Shown: positions 1 to 12,437 of the stretch, piece by piece
Position numbering within the stretch: the first letter of the stretch is position 1
How the letters are laid out: each line of letters begins with the position of its first letter
Assembly (NCBI GenBank): GCA_030386875.1
Contig: CM059579.1
Location: 19,936,484-20,000,483 of the forward strand
Reading direction: 5' to 3'
Source: Morinoia aosen
Lineage: Eukaryota; Arthropoda; Malacostraca; Amphipoda; Talitridae
DNA length: 64,000 nucleotides
Made by a program: the position numbers and the translations under genes
Notes under the pieces: generated by a model
Databases searched by the model: none
Seen by the model: only the letters and a program-made list of their open reading frames with translations
What the model was told of the DNA's origin: nothing

Positions 1-1930
1 CGTGTGTTGTAAGAATTTATGAGACCAAAGGAAAGGTATGAATTTATACTTGCATGCTATATGGAGACAATTGCCACTCAGTTTTGTCATACAGTATTTG
101 TTACAATCTTGTTCTTGCACGACAAACAAGAAATTCATAAAACAATTGAAAACGGTAACGTGGGTTGTGTGATTTATATCTGGTTAGAAAACTCAATGAA
201 AGAAATGACCTTCCCATTGATAAACAGATTACTTAAAAAGTTTCAAGACTCCAAGGATGTTACTGAAAAACAATACTTTGAAAAACTACGAGTGTCTTGA
301 CTAAAGAACTTTAACAAAATTGAGATACGATGTAGTTCCCTCTAAAAAAACACATTTTAAATACTGAGTGGGGGCAAGGTAGCATAATCTAAAAATTCAG
401 AACACCGCATCTCTGCGTACAATATTTTTGACATTTTCGTCCATAATAAAACGAAATCATTGAATATTGTTCATTATTATTGTTCATTATTTATCATTAT
501 TAAAAAGAAATCATTATTGCCAAAGAGTCAGGCGCAATAAAAGGAGACCTTTTCGTTGAGTGACATGTGTCTCGGGGAAGTAATGGCGCTTAACTGCCTT
601 TCTCTAGATTGAAATTTTTATAAAGATAGTGTTAATTTTTCTCCGCTAAATTTCTAATTCTACGATGAGAGAATGGCCGTATGGGTTATGATCTATAACA
701 AGTAAATAATATCGAACATCATGTGAAAGTGGTTTCTGTTGAAAATATTCAAAACTGATTAGCCCTGAACCTCTTCAGGCGGCATAGGATAGGCAGTTGG
801 CTTGGGTTAGTTAGGATTCTCTATCTCACGCTACGAAACTTAGCGCCCGTGGGAGGATTCCGTTAGGTTGGCTCAGCTGATAGGCTTACGGGACTTCAAT
901 GTTCAGTGCCCACTTAGCTTTTTTTTAGTTTTCATGCCTTCTTCGCTATCTTTTTTCTTCTTTCTTCCTATGGACAGGAAATCCTGTTGGATATATGTTT
1001 ATATATATATATGCACACATTGTGTTTAGGTTTCCTGTTTTCTACAGTTCATCCGAAATGATAGGTTTTTTTCGTTCTCCTGAGACCGCTTTATTGTGGC
1101 TTGGCAGTCTTAAATTAATAGAATTAATTGTTATAAATTAACGGTGATAAAACATAATATTGGGCCGAGTTGATCATGAGATTCTTATGTAACCTATCTG
1201 ATTATGCTTATTTCTGTGCCGTATTTTGCATCGTTGAGGCTATTTCCAGTTTTCCTTTCATGGTTCCTTTGCATCTTTTGTTCAGGAAATATTTTTTTAC
1301 TCAACTTTACTGCTTCATAACTAATCATTTTTTCAAGTTTGCGCTGTCACGCATTTCAATAACTATATCTCTAAGTTATACATAACACTATTGAAGATTT
1401 TGTTCACTTTTTGACAAGCCCTTTCTCCATGCTTCTTTTTACAAAACATTTTTTAAATGTTGTACCCTTAATTTTTATACTCTGCTTTCCCTGTTGTGGT
1501 ATGAAGTCGTACAGAATACAGAAATATTGCTTATCCCGCATTTGATGGCAGAAGTGAATCTTTTCCTTGAAGTTGCATCTTGCGTGTTAAATGTTATGTG
1601 CCATGGAGATGGTTATTTTACTTTTTCTATCAGCCTGAATTTTATGGATATTATTTTTGAGTAATACTGTGAATTAATTTCTGTATTCTTACGATGCAAC
1701 TATTTATACTCATATTTCAAGGTTTTTACTAAAAGCTTTGCGTTACCTAGAACAGTTCAGTGGTCACTAATGCAACAAAATGTATGACAGCCAGGGAGTA
1801 GTGGAAGCTCTAGAACTCGGGTGAAGCTGCTCTTCGAATTCTTCGCATCTAAACTTTTTCGAGTTAACTTATTGTGCAATCCCGCTAGTTGACGTCTCCA
1901 TGAGAATCAGTTCTGCCTTGTAGAAAATAT
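1..1930. other. AT-rich non-coding sequence, probably Cip4 intron
   Basis: No supported gene. A 93-codon open frame at 19-300 (+) has no recognisable domain and no splice context that I can defend. The stretch lies upstream of the first visible Cip4 exon on the same strand, so it is most simply intronic. A short TA/CA-rich run sits near 1000-1020. Confidence 0.45.
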
Positions 1931-1932
1931 AA

Positions 1933-2224
1933 GGTTCCGAGCTGATAATTTGGTTGCCCTTCTTTTCTTTGAAATAGAATAGGGTTTTTGTTTTGCTACG
2001 TACCATCTTTTTTTCGGTTCACTGCTGTCCTGTTTTTCAGCACCTTTAACTTTCTTCATCAACTTTTTTGTTTCATAGCCTTCCTTCTCTACTTTCTATG
2101 GCATCATGTGCATAGATTCCGCTTGCCCGTAACTCTCTGCTAAATATTGTCGTCATCCTTCCTTTCTATGGCACACCTTTGTTATGGTTAGTGAAGCTTA
2201 AACTAACTTATGACCTAATATCAT
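1933..2224 (+). mobile_element. CCCCTCAGGGG-family retroposon copy, 5'-truncated
   Basis: Matches the family from the 'ccgagct' segment through 'ggttcactgctgtcctg' and the 'gtgcatagattccg' block to the 'gaagcttaaactaactta' end. The structured head is missing, as expected for 5' truncation of a retroposon. Confidence 0.7.
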
Positions 2225-2373
2225 GCAGATGAAATATTCTCACCTTATAGGCGAAAAAAATATTCAGGAAGATCTGCATGTGGTCACGGATATTCATATT
2301 TGTAATCATGACTTATAGTTTTTAAATTTTTGAAATGTAAGGTGAATTCTCTTCGGTTATCAGTGAATCTGTT

Positions 2374-2664
2374 AGAATTGGCGCTCCCAAGAGGAAGATG
2401 TTGAGTCTGGAGCTGAAGTTTGAATAGGCTTAACTTCTAAGCTTGCGTTGAAATTTAATAATTTCTTATCTATGTTGAACCTAGTATTTTATTCTTCAAA
2501 TTTTATCTTATTTTATAAACTTCGTGTAACCTCGCTGTTTTTATGCGTAAGAAATCCTCTATGGGAATATACTTGTGCATAGATTCCCTTAATTCCAAAC
2601 GAAATGGTGTCTTCCTTTTTTGGGAACACATTTTACGCGTTTAGGCAGGCATAAATTAACTTCT
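2374..2664 (+). mobile_element. CCCCTCAGGGG-family retroposon copy, diverged
   Basis: Begins at the 'aattggcgctcccaag' block of the head and ends at 'ggcaggcataaattaac'. The middle is rearranged or strongly diverged, but the 'gtgcatagattccc' and 'aaatggtgtcttcc' blocks are clear. Confidence 0.55.
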
Positions 2665-3266
2665 CTTCGCCTGATATGGTTGCTAGAAGGGCTTCCGTAT
2701 ATTCTATGAGACTAGGGTGGTTAATAAAAAATTTAAGTTCCGGTTCGTATTCATTGGTATTAGAAATCGTTCAGGTAATTGTGGGTTATGTCACCATTTC
2801 TTTAGGGGAAAAAGTGAAAAATGTAATAGTTTCATGAATATTGAATTGATGCTCTGGAGAGCATGAATGTATTTTTCATGTGAGAAGGTATCTTTGTTGA
2901 TTTATAATTCTTTCAGTACTTGTGGGTTATCTGTCACCACTTTTTTGTGTTTAGTAAAGGGTAAAAATACAGCTTTTGCTTCTGAAATGTTCTGTCCCAG
3001 AGCTTGATTTTGGCTTGGAGCAAAATAAAAATTTCAAATAATTGAAATAAAAATAATTTAACTACGCTAACCTAACTGAACATCACATACGTGAGTAACA
3101 CTATTGATTTGAAATTTAATTTTAATTGTAATTTATCATTAATTTTGCTAAAGTTCGACCAGGTTCGAGGTTTCTGTAAACAAATTTCCCGATGAAAGAA
3201 TCTCGGGTGATAAGCGACGCCGAGCTATCATGTTCCTGAAAATAATAAGTACCATTTCCGCAACAG

Positions 3267-3526
3267 CTCATCTCATAGTCCCGAGAGCGGCATCAGCCTT
3301 AGTCACAACTCTCTACACGGGTCTGAAACTGGCGGTATGAATGGAGGGTCTGCAGTGCACCCCAATGCCAGCGCCCTGCACAGCAACACAAGCGCTCTGC
3401 ACGGTGAGGTGTCTCAGCTGGACTCCGCTGGTGGCATCGACGAAGCTGCTGATGACTCGGCCGAGTTTTACGATCTCGATCCTCTTCCAGTGATCGGCAC
3501 TTGCCGGGCCCTCTACCATTTCGATG
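3267..3526 (+). CDS. Cip4: Cip4/Toca-1 family adaptor, penultimate coding exon
   Basis: Cip4/Toca-1 proteins bind membrane through an F-BAR domain, bind Cdc42 through HR1, and recruit WASP-type actin regulators and dynamin through a C-terminal SH3 domain. This exon encodes a Ser/His-rich linker (SSHSPESGISLSHNSLHGSE) and an acidic segment (ADDSAEFYDLDPLP), then VIGTCRALYHFDG, the first strand of the SH3 domain. The donor is GATG|gttagt after 3526, phase 1. It joins 6412 to give [10 protein letters not shown], continuous with the SH3 fold. The acceptor is inferred after the CAG at 3264-3266; the frame stays open upstream to a stop at 3211, so the acceptor is less certain than the donor. F-BAR and HR1 exons must lie to the left of the window. 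Confidence 0.87.
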
Positions 3527-3974
3527 GTTAGTCTTGCAAACGCATTTTCCTGACTCCTTTCTATAGTAACATATTATTCATAAGTATTAATTATTTTCTA
3601 AATAAGTTATTTCTCCAAGCATGTGACGAAAGGACTTATTTCTTAGCCCCTTAGAATGATAATGTTGACCTCTAGTAAAATATGGTTTCTGAAGCTAGGT
3701 TATTCTGCTAATTGGACCGTCCCGTATCAGCAAATTTTAAACGTACCACAGAATTAAACTCAACTTCTACTAGGAGTCCATGGAGAAAGATGGGAGGTCC
3801 CTAGCCGAGAGTTTGTTGGGCCTTTCTTTGGTTGTGATAAAATGTTAATTTTTTTTTTTTTCGTTCCGGAGCATTTTCTTGGCTTACTGCTTCCGTTTTT
3901 TTTATAGCTCCTAACCCGTTTATTAACTTTTATTCTCCTTTTTTCACAAACGTATGGGGAGCTACTACCCTGAA

Positions 3975-4940
3975 ATTACCTTTTTTACCTAATTATTCCA
4001 ATTTCACTGTTCACATTTCTATTGCACCTAGAGGAACGAAAATGCATACAGATATGTAAAATTGAATTCTGAATACATTCGCTTCTATAAAATTTCTCGT
4101 TTTTTGCAATAGTAAAAAAGTTATTGTGCAAACATACAAACTATATAAATTAGCTCAAATCACTACTCCTGCAATTTTCAACTTAGAAGCTTTATTTAGG
4201 TCTCATTCGATGCGGAAATACCCCGGCAATTCGAAAATGAAGCTTTTTTAAATTTCGAATGAGAAAATTTTTCTTTTTTTTTGCAAAATATTTAAAAAAA
4301 AATTTTCCCCATAAAATCTAATTTGGAGTTCAAATGGAATTCCGCTTCTCTGCGCGCTGCTTCCACTTTCTTCCTGCGTCGAATGATACCAAAATCAAGC
4401 TTCTAAGTTGAAAATTATAGAAGGAGTAGCGTTTTGATCTAATTTGTATAGTATTGTGTGTTTGCACAATAACTTTTTTTCTATTGAGAAAATCGAAAAA
4501 CTTTATAGAGGCAAATGTGATCAAAATTCAATTTTATTTCTCGTTATGCATTTTCGTTTATCAAGTTGCAATAGAAATGAAAAAAACCTTGAAATTTGAA
4601 AAATTAGGAATATCAAGAAATTTGTTGGGTAAGTAAATCCATTATCTTTTTTCTAATTCAAAATTTTAAAAAAGCTTCATTTTCTAGTTGCCACAGTCTT
4701 TCCGCGTCGAATGAAACCGAAATAAAGCTTCTACGTTGAAAATTGTAGGAGTAGCATTTTGCGTTAATATATATACATCAATTCATATGTTCGCGCAGTA
4801 ACTTTTTTTATTGCGAAAATCGGAAATATTTATAGAAACAAATGTGTTTGGAATTGAATTTTACATTTCTGTATGCATTTTTGTTCCCCTAGGTGCAATA
4901 GAGTTGTGAACAGTGAAATTTGAAAATTAGGTTAAGTCCA
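3975..4940. repeat. Foldback element with duplicated right arm
   Basis: A left arm (about 3975-4262) is inversely repeated twice downstream, at about 4381-4640 and 4720-4940. Shared blocks include 'caattttcaacttagaagct' on the left against 'agcttctaagttgaaaatt' on the right, the 'ttattgtgcaaac' segment, and 'aaattacc'/'ggtaa'-type outer ends. No transposase frame is present, so this looks like a non-autonomous DNA element. Confidence 0.65.
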
Positions 4941-5329
4941 GGTAGTAGATTGCAATCTTGTTCTTTCTGTACGCAAGGGATTATGAAGGAACATCTTTTA
5001 CTTGCATTCCTCGTTTTCCAAATACCTCACTGAATGGTGCCACGTTTAAAACATTTTAAGTGGTTGGGTAGACTTCAACTAGCAATCTAATTTTTGCAAG
5101 GAATTTCTCGTCGAGAGGACTTCAGAGCAGAGGTGCTTCTATTTTTCTCCTTCGATTGTTCTTGTAGGAAGGCCGAATTATTGCTCTATCGAACTAGTAA
5201 TGTTGTCTGTATTCAACTCTAAATCATTGATCTGCTCACTTCCTATATTAAGAGTGCTAAATTGGCATTTCCGTTGAAATATTTCACTTTTTAACCCTGC
5301 GTGTGCTGCCTCTTGAAATTATCTAAACC

Positions 5330-5690
5330 CCCCTCAGGGGGATACAACTATTGTATCTATGGGAATTGGCGTTCCCAAGGGGACTATGTGAGGGCCTGAG
5401 CTAAAGGTTAGGTAGGCTTCCTTTTTGTTGTAATAAAATAGGTTTTTGTTTTGTTACGGACCATCTTTTTTCGGTTCACTGCTGTCCTGTTTTTCAGCAC
5501 CTAATACTTTCTTCTTCAACTTTTTTCTTGTTTCATGAACTTATTTCCTAGCTTACTGTTTCTGTGCACCTTGTGCATAGATTCCGCGTTCCCTCAACTC
5601 CAAACTAAATGGTGCCTTCCTCTTTCCTCTCTTGGAACATCTTTGTCGTGGTTAAGGGAGGCTAAAACTTTCTTATATAATAATAATAAT
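5330..5690 (+). mobile_element. CCCCTCAGGGG-family retroposon, full length with TSD
   Basis: Best full-length plus-strand copy. The head is CCCCTCAGGGG then GATACAACTATTGTATC (a hairpin) and GGGAATTGGCGTTCCC (another). The element ends in a (TAA)n tail and is flanked by imperfect 13-bp direct repeats, AATTATCTAAACC (about 5317-5329) and AATTTTCTAAACC (5691-5703). Target duplication plus a simple-repeat tail points to target-primed reverse transcription. Confidence 0.8.
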
Positions 5691-6411
5691 AATTTTCTAA
5701 ACCGTTTTGGTCTAATTTTATAGCATTAAAAATAAAAATCCATGAGCACTCTAAATTTTTGTATATACCGTATGAACTATAAAAAGTAAACCCAACTTTA
5801 AACATTAATGACTTTGTGTAATGCAACAAATGAAACAGAAATATCTTAATCCAAAGATATGTATCCTGAATACAAAGCTTTAGGTCTGAGTATAAAAATG
5901 GACCACGTCGTCTGAAAATTTACCTTTAAATGTAAATTTTCAAGTGTCTAAACCTATCGTTATGCAACTAACACAGGAGCAACACATTTTCATTAACAAC
6001 GTCTTCGCAGGAACAAAAAGTTTGAAGGAAGTTCGAAATAAGTTCGAACAGAGATTCCCTGAAAGGAGCTCTCGTTATAACCCGTTTTTTAGAATAATAT
6101 TACAATGATTCATCAACTTCTGTATAGTTTCTGACTCGTTTAAACGTCATGTGCAACTCGCATTTTTACAACTATTGTTTATCTCATTACTGGTACAACA
6201 GGTTTTAATGCGACATTTTTAGGGATACCACTTTTCTCTGCCTAATGTTAAAAAAGAGAATCAAATTATCTTCATTCAATGTAAAGTTATCAACATTTAA
6301 AGTTGGCTTTACTTTTTTATGGTCCATACAGTATGTACCGAAGTGAGAACTTACCTGAATTTATTTTTTATACTCGGGATCATTTTTTTAACGCCATGAA
6401 TTTGTTGGCAG

Positions 6412-6575
6412 GCGTCAGCGAAGGCAGCATATCGCTTGCTGAAGGAGAAGAGCTGTACGTAATTGAGCTGGATGCGGGAGACGGATGGACTCGAGTTCGA
6501 CGGACGACTACTGACGGAACAGAAGGCTTTGTGCCCACTTCGTACATTCAAGTCACTCTCAATTCAGACTGTTAG
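6412..6575 (+). CDS. Cip4: Cip4/Toca-1 family adaptor, last coding exon (SH3 domain)
   Basis: Terminal exon; acceptor ttggcag| at 6411, entering in phase 1 to match the donor at 3526. It encodes the body of the SH3 domain: [14 protein letters not shown], then the RT/n-Src region [11 protein letters not shown] with the conserved Trp, and [12 protein letters not shown] with the conserved Pro and Tyr of the ligand groove. The short tail NSDC is followed by TAG at 6573-6575. This SH3 form ([14 protein letters not shown]) is characteristic of Cip4/Toca-1/FBP17 and would bind proline-rich motifs of WASP family proteins and dynamin. The ATG at 6303 lies in the intron and is not a start. Confidence 0.95.
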
Positions 6576-9522
6576 TGTCGATTTTAGCATATCAACTTTA
6601 ATTTAGCTCTTTTATTCTGTGCGTTGTGCTTTAGCCTCCAGTTTTGGTTGAATCTATTCAAGAACCAGAAATTATTTCAGATTTCCCTTTTCTTTCTTCA
6701 GTGAACAGTTCTTAACTTATAGTAATGATTCTGTTTTGTCTGCTGGGTCAGATTTTCGATCTATTGTACATGGATGTTCATTTCAGTCCATGATATCAAT
6801 TCATTTTTAATGTGAAATATTTTAAATCGCTCTGAATTAAAGCCTATCGAGTCTTTTTTGCAAGCAGTCGTACGTCATTGAAATGACATCCCTCTTTCTT
6901 TAAGCTGGGATAAAATCGGCTGCTGTCTAGTTCTGCAATTTGGTGAACGATATGGAACGCGTTATATTACGTGAAAAGGGGCATGTACAAAATTTTCTTT
7001 CAGCGCACTGCTGCCTGCCTGTCAAGGGATTTAATGAGTATAACTTTCGGTATGGTTGGTGTACATAATTACACCATTGCTTGAGGCTTTTAGCGTCACA
7101 TCTTAAGGTCGAGCAAAGGATTTTTAATCAGTAGATTTTACCTTGATTTCCAGTGTGAACAGTTGTACATTTTTAAGGATTTTTTACTTCACTGCTGAAA
7201 CATTGGTCGAATTTTTGCTTTCAATTCACGACTGGTGTTCCTATATATTTTTTTATTCTGAACATTTCGTCGTCGATTGGGGTAATCGTTGTTATCGATG
7301 ATATCCTGCCATTACTCGCGATGTTAACATTTTCCTTTTTTTTCTCTTTCGTGCTAGTGCTCTAATTCTAAGATTTCAACCTGGCACACGGAAAAAAATT
7401 AATCGACGAAGTCTAACAGAATTGCGTTGATTAATTAATTTGTAAATTTCTGTGTACTGCCAGTTCCCATTATTTGGCCATTTTATAGTAGTGTTCTAAT
7501 GTTGCTTCACAACCGTTACCTAGCTATCTGGTATTTATCATCTTCAAATGAATTTTTTAGTTTCATCGTCCATAGGTGTTGCTTGTGAAAGAAACGCAAA
7601 TTTTTTCATGCCTGTGTGAAGTTGGTGGCTTAAACTAGATTAACTAATGCGTTTGAAATAATGATTTTCAAAGTTCATAAATGACTGAGTATTTGTCATT
7701 AGCCTAAAAAAATGTATGCTTCTTAGTGTTCAGCCATGCAGAAGTTCCTTCGCGCATAATTTGTGGGAATCAAAATCTCCGTCCGCAATTATAAGTGCGT
7801 TACTTTCCCCTTTCTCTGTGTTTTAATTACTTTCAAAATTCATCATTGTAGTCACAATTTTCTATTTTACTATAGTATCAGGTTGCCAAATAATACGTAA
7901 TATGTGTGATTTTAGCTTTGTTGAGTTATTCAATGGGTTATGTGTAAGCTCTGTATTGTTGACAAGTATTCCCTGAACGCTATGCTGTCCATTTGTTTTC
8001 TCTCGATTTATCTTCTTTTGCGTCATCAAGACCGAAAAATATTAGCCTAATTTTAGAGATAGAAGCGAGAAGTTTTTCATTTGGTAAAATAGTGCAACTT
8101 CTTTGCACCAAGAAAGTTTAATTATTCATAACTCATTTCATGATGTACTAATAGTTGGAGTAATTTCACGTTTTTATTTTTCGCATTACATGGTACATGC
8201 ATGGAAATGTCATCATTTCAATAGTGAAAGCATGATATGGTAGCTGCTCCTGTCAGAATTAACAGGCAAGTTCAATGACGTCAGAAGTAGTACAGTTGTT
8301 ATTGGGCTTGTTCTCGATGGTCTTCCTTTAATTTTTACTGCATGATTGTTTGATATTTTATCGGTATATACTTCGTTTGACTTCTTAGTGGTGAGGGAGT
8401 ATGTATTTCATTTCCTAGTTCACTTCGCTCAATTGTGGTGGGTAAAACACTGGATGTCAATCCTCGAATTTGTTGGTGTATGTCATTTCAGCATTCTCAG
8501 TGTCGTATTAACGAGCTCAACTTGGGTGCAGTGTGGTTACTGTCCTGCAATTTTTGTATTGGTAAGAAGAAATTGTCAGTCTTTGAAAAATATGAAAATT
8601 TTCTTTGGTATTCCAGTCATTAGAGGTTGTGGTGGAGCGCATATTATGTTTGATTGAAATCATGGAATAATAGTTCTCGAACCGCTTCGCATGCTACCTT
8701 ATTATTTATTGAAGCGTTACTCCAGCATGGAAGTGAATGAGACATAGTAAGGTGTCAGGGGAAAATTGTGCCAAGTGTGCATTTGTGAAATTTAGTCACA
8801 ATGTACGAGTAAGATCGTTTTGCTTCACTGCCAGCATGAAATGAACTATCGACGTAAAAGCAGTAAAACTTTGTAACGTCTACTTTCCTCAAAATACGCT
8901 AGTGCACTAGTCTTTTTTGTAAAGGTTGATTATGCATCAGAGTACATATCTTTTTAAGGCGAATGGACGGTCAGATACTACTTTCGTTCGCTTTGAACTT
9001 GAATTGCTTTGATGCTGGAATGAAGGTGTTGGAATGACGTTTACTCATTGCTGCTAAGTTAAACTTCTAGCACGATGTATCCGTTTACTATATGTGTAGT
9101 GTTTACTAGATGTTGATGCGTTTCGTCTAGTGTTTCAAGTAATTCTGATTGTAATGAGCTTCATTGCAACGTCTTCCATTGGTGTTCATAAGAATGTGAG
9201 GGGTTTCACTTTCTTTATAAGTAGACCATAAAAGCTAATAATTCTTAACGCAACCGTGACAACCGTGGTAAATTTTCACGCTATTGCGTTGTGCTCAAAA
9301 ACGAACTTCGATTAGTTTTAATGTTGCGTTAGTATTCCAACGCATGCTCTAAAATATAAAGTTAAATATACTAGTCATTGCAGTTCGTACGTAGTGAACA
9401 AATAACGACGATATGTACTGTACTGAGAAAGCATGCTTGGTAGAAAGCACTTGTGAGACACTCGAGCCAATTCGTTCCATAGGACTTTTGATTGTTCTAG
9501 TATCCTGAAAGTTTTACAACTG
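6576..9522. other. Cip4 3' UTR and intergenic AT-rich sequence
   Basis: No supported gene. The Cip4 3' UTR must begin here, but no polyadenylation site could be chosen with confidence. Open frames such as 8346-8657 are hydrophobic translations of T-rich DNA without homology that I recognise. A 40-bp block near 7440-7480 recurs at about 10872-10912. Confidence 0.6.
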
Positions 9523-9531
9523 TATAATAGA

Positions 9532-9802
9532 CCCCCTCAAGGAGATAAAACTTGTATCTATGGAAATTAGCATTCCCACGGGGAAAATGTGAGGTCCCGA
9601 GCTGACAGGAAAGTCTTCTTTTTGTTGAAATACAATGTCAAGGACCTTATTTTCGGCTCACTGTCGTCATGTTTCTCAGTTTTCTGTTACTATGCACATA
9701 GTGCATAGATTCCGCGTTCCCTCAAGTTCATACTAAATGGTGCCTTCCTTCTTCCTCTCTTTGGAACGCCTTTGTTGCTGTTAGGGAGGCTTATCTAATA
9801 TA
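9532..9802 (+). mobile_element. CCCCTCAGGGG-family retroposon with short TSD
   Basis: Diverged but complete from CCCCCTCAAGGAGATA to 'gttagggaggcttatctaa'. Flanked by TATAATAG(A) direct repeats at about 9523-9531 and 9803-9811. Confidence 0.7.
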
Positions 9803-10361
9803 TATAATAGAAGCGAGCCTTACGTACACTTATTGTGTGAACCAGTATGTTTGCAGAAGACTCTTTTAAATTGTACTATTTTTAATTGACACCGTAGAAA
9901 TTTCAGCCCTATTCAGAGTTGCAACCACGAATAAATTCTATGCTACGAGCCACACATTTTATACATCTAACAGTACGATTCATTTCACAATCATCATTGT
10001 AATATGTGCGAAAAAAATATTTTTTGACTAAATAGGCAACTAAATTATGTGCAAAGCTAGTTTCAAAATAGCCTTCAAACGTCGAATTATTTTTTCAGAA
10101 CCTCGACAGAAGTATAGGATGAGTAATAGGTTCAGGTGAGTTTGTCAATCCTACGCTCTGAGGACAGATGCCCCCAGAGGACTAGCTATTAGGTTAAAAC
10201 GGTTTATAAATTAATTCGCAGGGAGTAAGTAACTTGCAGTTATGATATGAAAAGTTTTGTATATTGCGTGGCTTTGCCTTGCACTTTGATGAATTTTATT
10301 CAGAATTTGTTTTTCTTAGGGGATTTGACGAGGATTTGGTAAAATTAATTACCGTTTGGCT

Positions 10362-10640
10362 CCCCTCCAGAAGATATAAATATTTTCACCATGAGAGTTC
10401 CCGCTCCTAGGGTTAAAATACGAGATCTTGGACAATAGCCAAGGTAGGCTGTCCTTTTGTTGAAATAGCATCACCGGTTTTCGTTTTGTACGGACCATTT
10501 TACCGTTTGCTGCTGTTTATTTTTTTCGGAACATATCACTCAACTTTTACCTTGGGTTCTAAATTTCTTTCAATTTTGCTTTTCTAAGCGCAGGGTTTGG
10601 GGAGACACCTTAGGGAGGTTTAAACCAACTTACGATTCAA
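10362..10640 (+). mobile_element. CCCCTCAGGGG-family retroposon copy, highly diverged
   Basis: Old copy from 'cccctccagaagatataaa' through 'ccgttcctc'-like remnants of the head, 'tttcgttttgtacggacca' and 'ccttagggaggtttaaacca'. Internal deletions shorten it. Confidence 0.55.
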
Positions 10641-12437
10641 TTTAACGCTGATGGATGGAAATGGTAAGTCGCATTCTTTTTCCAGGAAAGGCTTAATGCA
10701 CGCTGAAAATTCTTTTTCAGTAAAAAAGATATGTAGGATTCCTAATATTTACCTGGTGGTAGATGACCGCCGATTTTCCTTGTTGGAAATGAAACGTCAT
10801 TCAACAACGATTTTCTTATGAGTTGTTGACGCTTCATCGTTCTCATTGTTCAAGTTTTCATTCAGTTTGTTGTAAATTTCTGTGTATTGCCAGTTCCCAT
10901 TATTTGGCCTCACGTGATTTGCTCACACTTACCAATGCGTTTTCATTGCATAAGATGCTGTCAACTTGAACAATAATGATCTTTAAGTTCAATTCTAGAA
11001 GGCAGTTCGCGTATAACCTGACAATAATTTTGTACAGCATGTATACCCTAACAAAAGCTGATAGTGAGGAGCAACCAGAATTTTTTTTTAGTATCTTAAC
11101 GCGTTTAGAATCAAGTATTCAGTTGTCTTTCAGCTATAAAATATGTTTTTTCTTATAAATATAGGATTAATTTAACAAGGGAACAGTTGAGGTTTTCAAG
11201 TTGTCAGAGAATCAGCAAACTGATTAAATAGGGATTGCTAAAGTCATTTTTTATTTAATAAATAACTGAGTAACTGTTCTTGCCATTTAAGTTGTTTTTG
11301 TGTGTAAGTAGGAAGCGTACTTTATAGTCCTATAGTCGGGAGATTTACATGTTTGTAAATAGTTCGGTAATTTTTGGGGTATAGTGACCCAATGCACTCG
11401 ATGTATCTATTTCCATGTGAACTTTCCTGTCTTGAATTGTCCTGTAGGTGTGCCCAACAAGTTGAGTTGTTGGGTTGCGACGCTTACTTCAAATTATATA
11501 AAAAGTACTTTAGATGTGATGCGTTCGACGGCAGGTGAATGTTGTAATTGTAAAAGCATATATTTCAAGGACGCTTACGGAACAGGCCTTGCAACCAAGT
11601 ATCACCCCCTACAAATGGGTTCTTGAGGTGACGTATTGATTCTCGTGGTACTAGATTGTCAAATATGCTATGCATGAGTAAACGGAAGATGTCTGTCACA
11701 ACCGTTAAAAAATGCGGCGTCGTGGTGCTCGATACCTTCGTGGTACAGAAGTGCGTTGATATCAGTAGCCGCGAAAATAAAGATGCGACACGTTATGATG
11801 GCAGCGTTTCATGACGCCAGTAACAGTTGAAAAGATTAGCATAACATAAGCTCCTTTTATCCGCATGCTTTATTCTTCATATACACTAGCTTTATTGTAT
11901 AAAGCTAGGCATGTGTGACTTCAGTTTTATTCAAGATAGTCGACTGTCAGTTCAACATGCGACTGAGAAAATCCTGAACGTTTGTATAGCAGCATTGCTA
12001 GTATATCTATACGGAGTGGTTCGTCTTAGATTAAAACGTTCATTCATTTCTTGTAAATGTTATATGTATATAAAGTCCGTTTATTTCAATTTAGGCTGTA
12101 TGTATTGTATCATTTCCTACTGTAATGTCAGTTTTGAAAACCGCATTTATTCTCATATTAGCATAGCAGTTAAACCTTTGAATTCTTACAAAATGTCCAC
12201 ACTTGTATGCATGCCCGATGAAATGAGCTCTGAATTCTTATTGTAATGTTAGAGCTGTTTTAGTTACATGTGATGCTAATTGCGTGTTGGGTTACATTAT
12301 GTACATTGTTCACTGTATACTTGAAGAGAATTTAGTTTTTATTATCCACCAATCAAATTGACACGAAAAAAAAGTTACGAAAAAGAAAATGGAAACGAAA
12401 ATTAACGGCGATTGAATTAGAACAGAAAAACTGAGAT
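10641..12437. other. AT-rich intergenic sequence
   Basis: No supported gene. Open frames at 10976-11158, 11384-11626 and 11911-12246 (+) show no domain, no GC rise and no splice context. The block at about 10872-10912 is a near-identical second copy of the one at about 7440-7480. Confidence 0.5.

Larger units (their letters stand above)
3527..6411 (+). other. Cip4 intron
   Basis: Intron of about 2.9 kb between the two SH3-encoding exons, bounded by gttagt and ttggcag. It carries a foldback element (about 3975-4940) and a full-length retroposon copy (5330-5690). The remainder is AT-rich with no supported gene. Confidence 0.8.

Noticed and set aside
19..300. 93-codon frame at the left edge
   Set aside because: No recognised domain, low-information composition and no splice signals; kept only as a note.
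868..911. tRNA-like A box (TTGGCTCAGCTGATAGG) and B box (GTTCAGTGCC)
   Set aside because: Spacing of about 32 bases is too short for a tRNA and no cloverleaf could be drawn.
8346..8657. 103-codon hydrophobic frame
   Set aside because: T-rich sequence read as Phe/Leu/Val; no conserved features.
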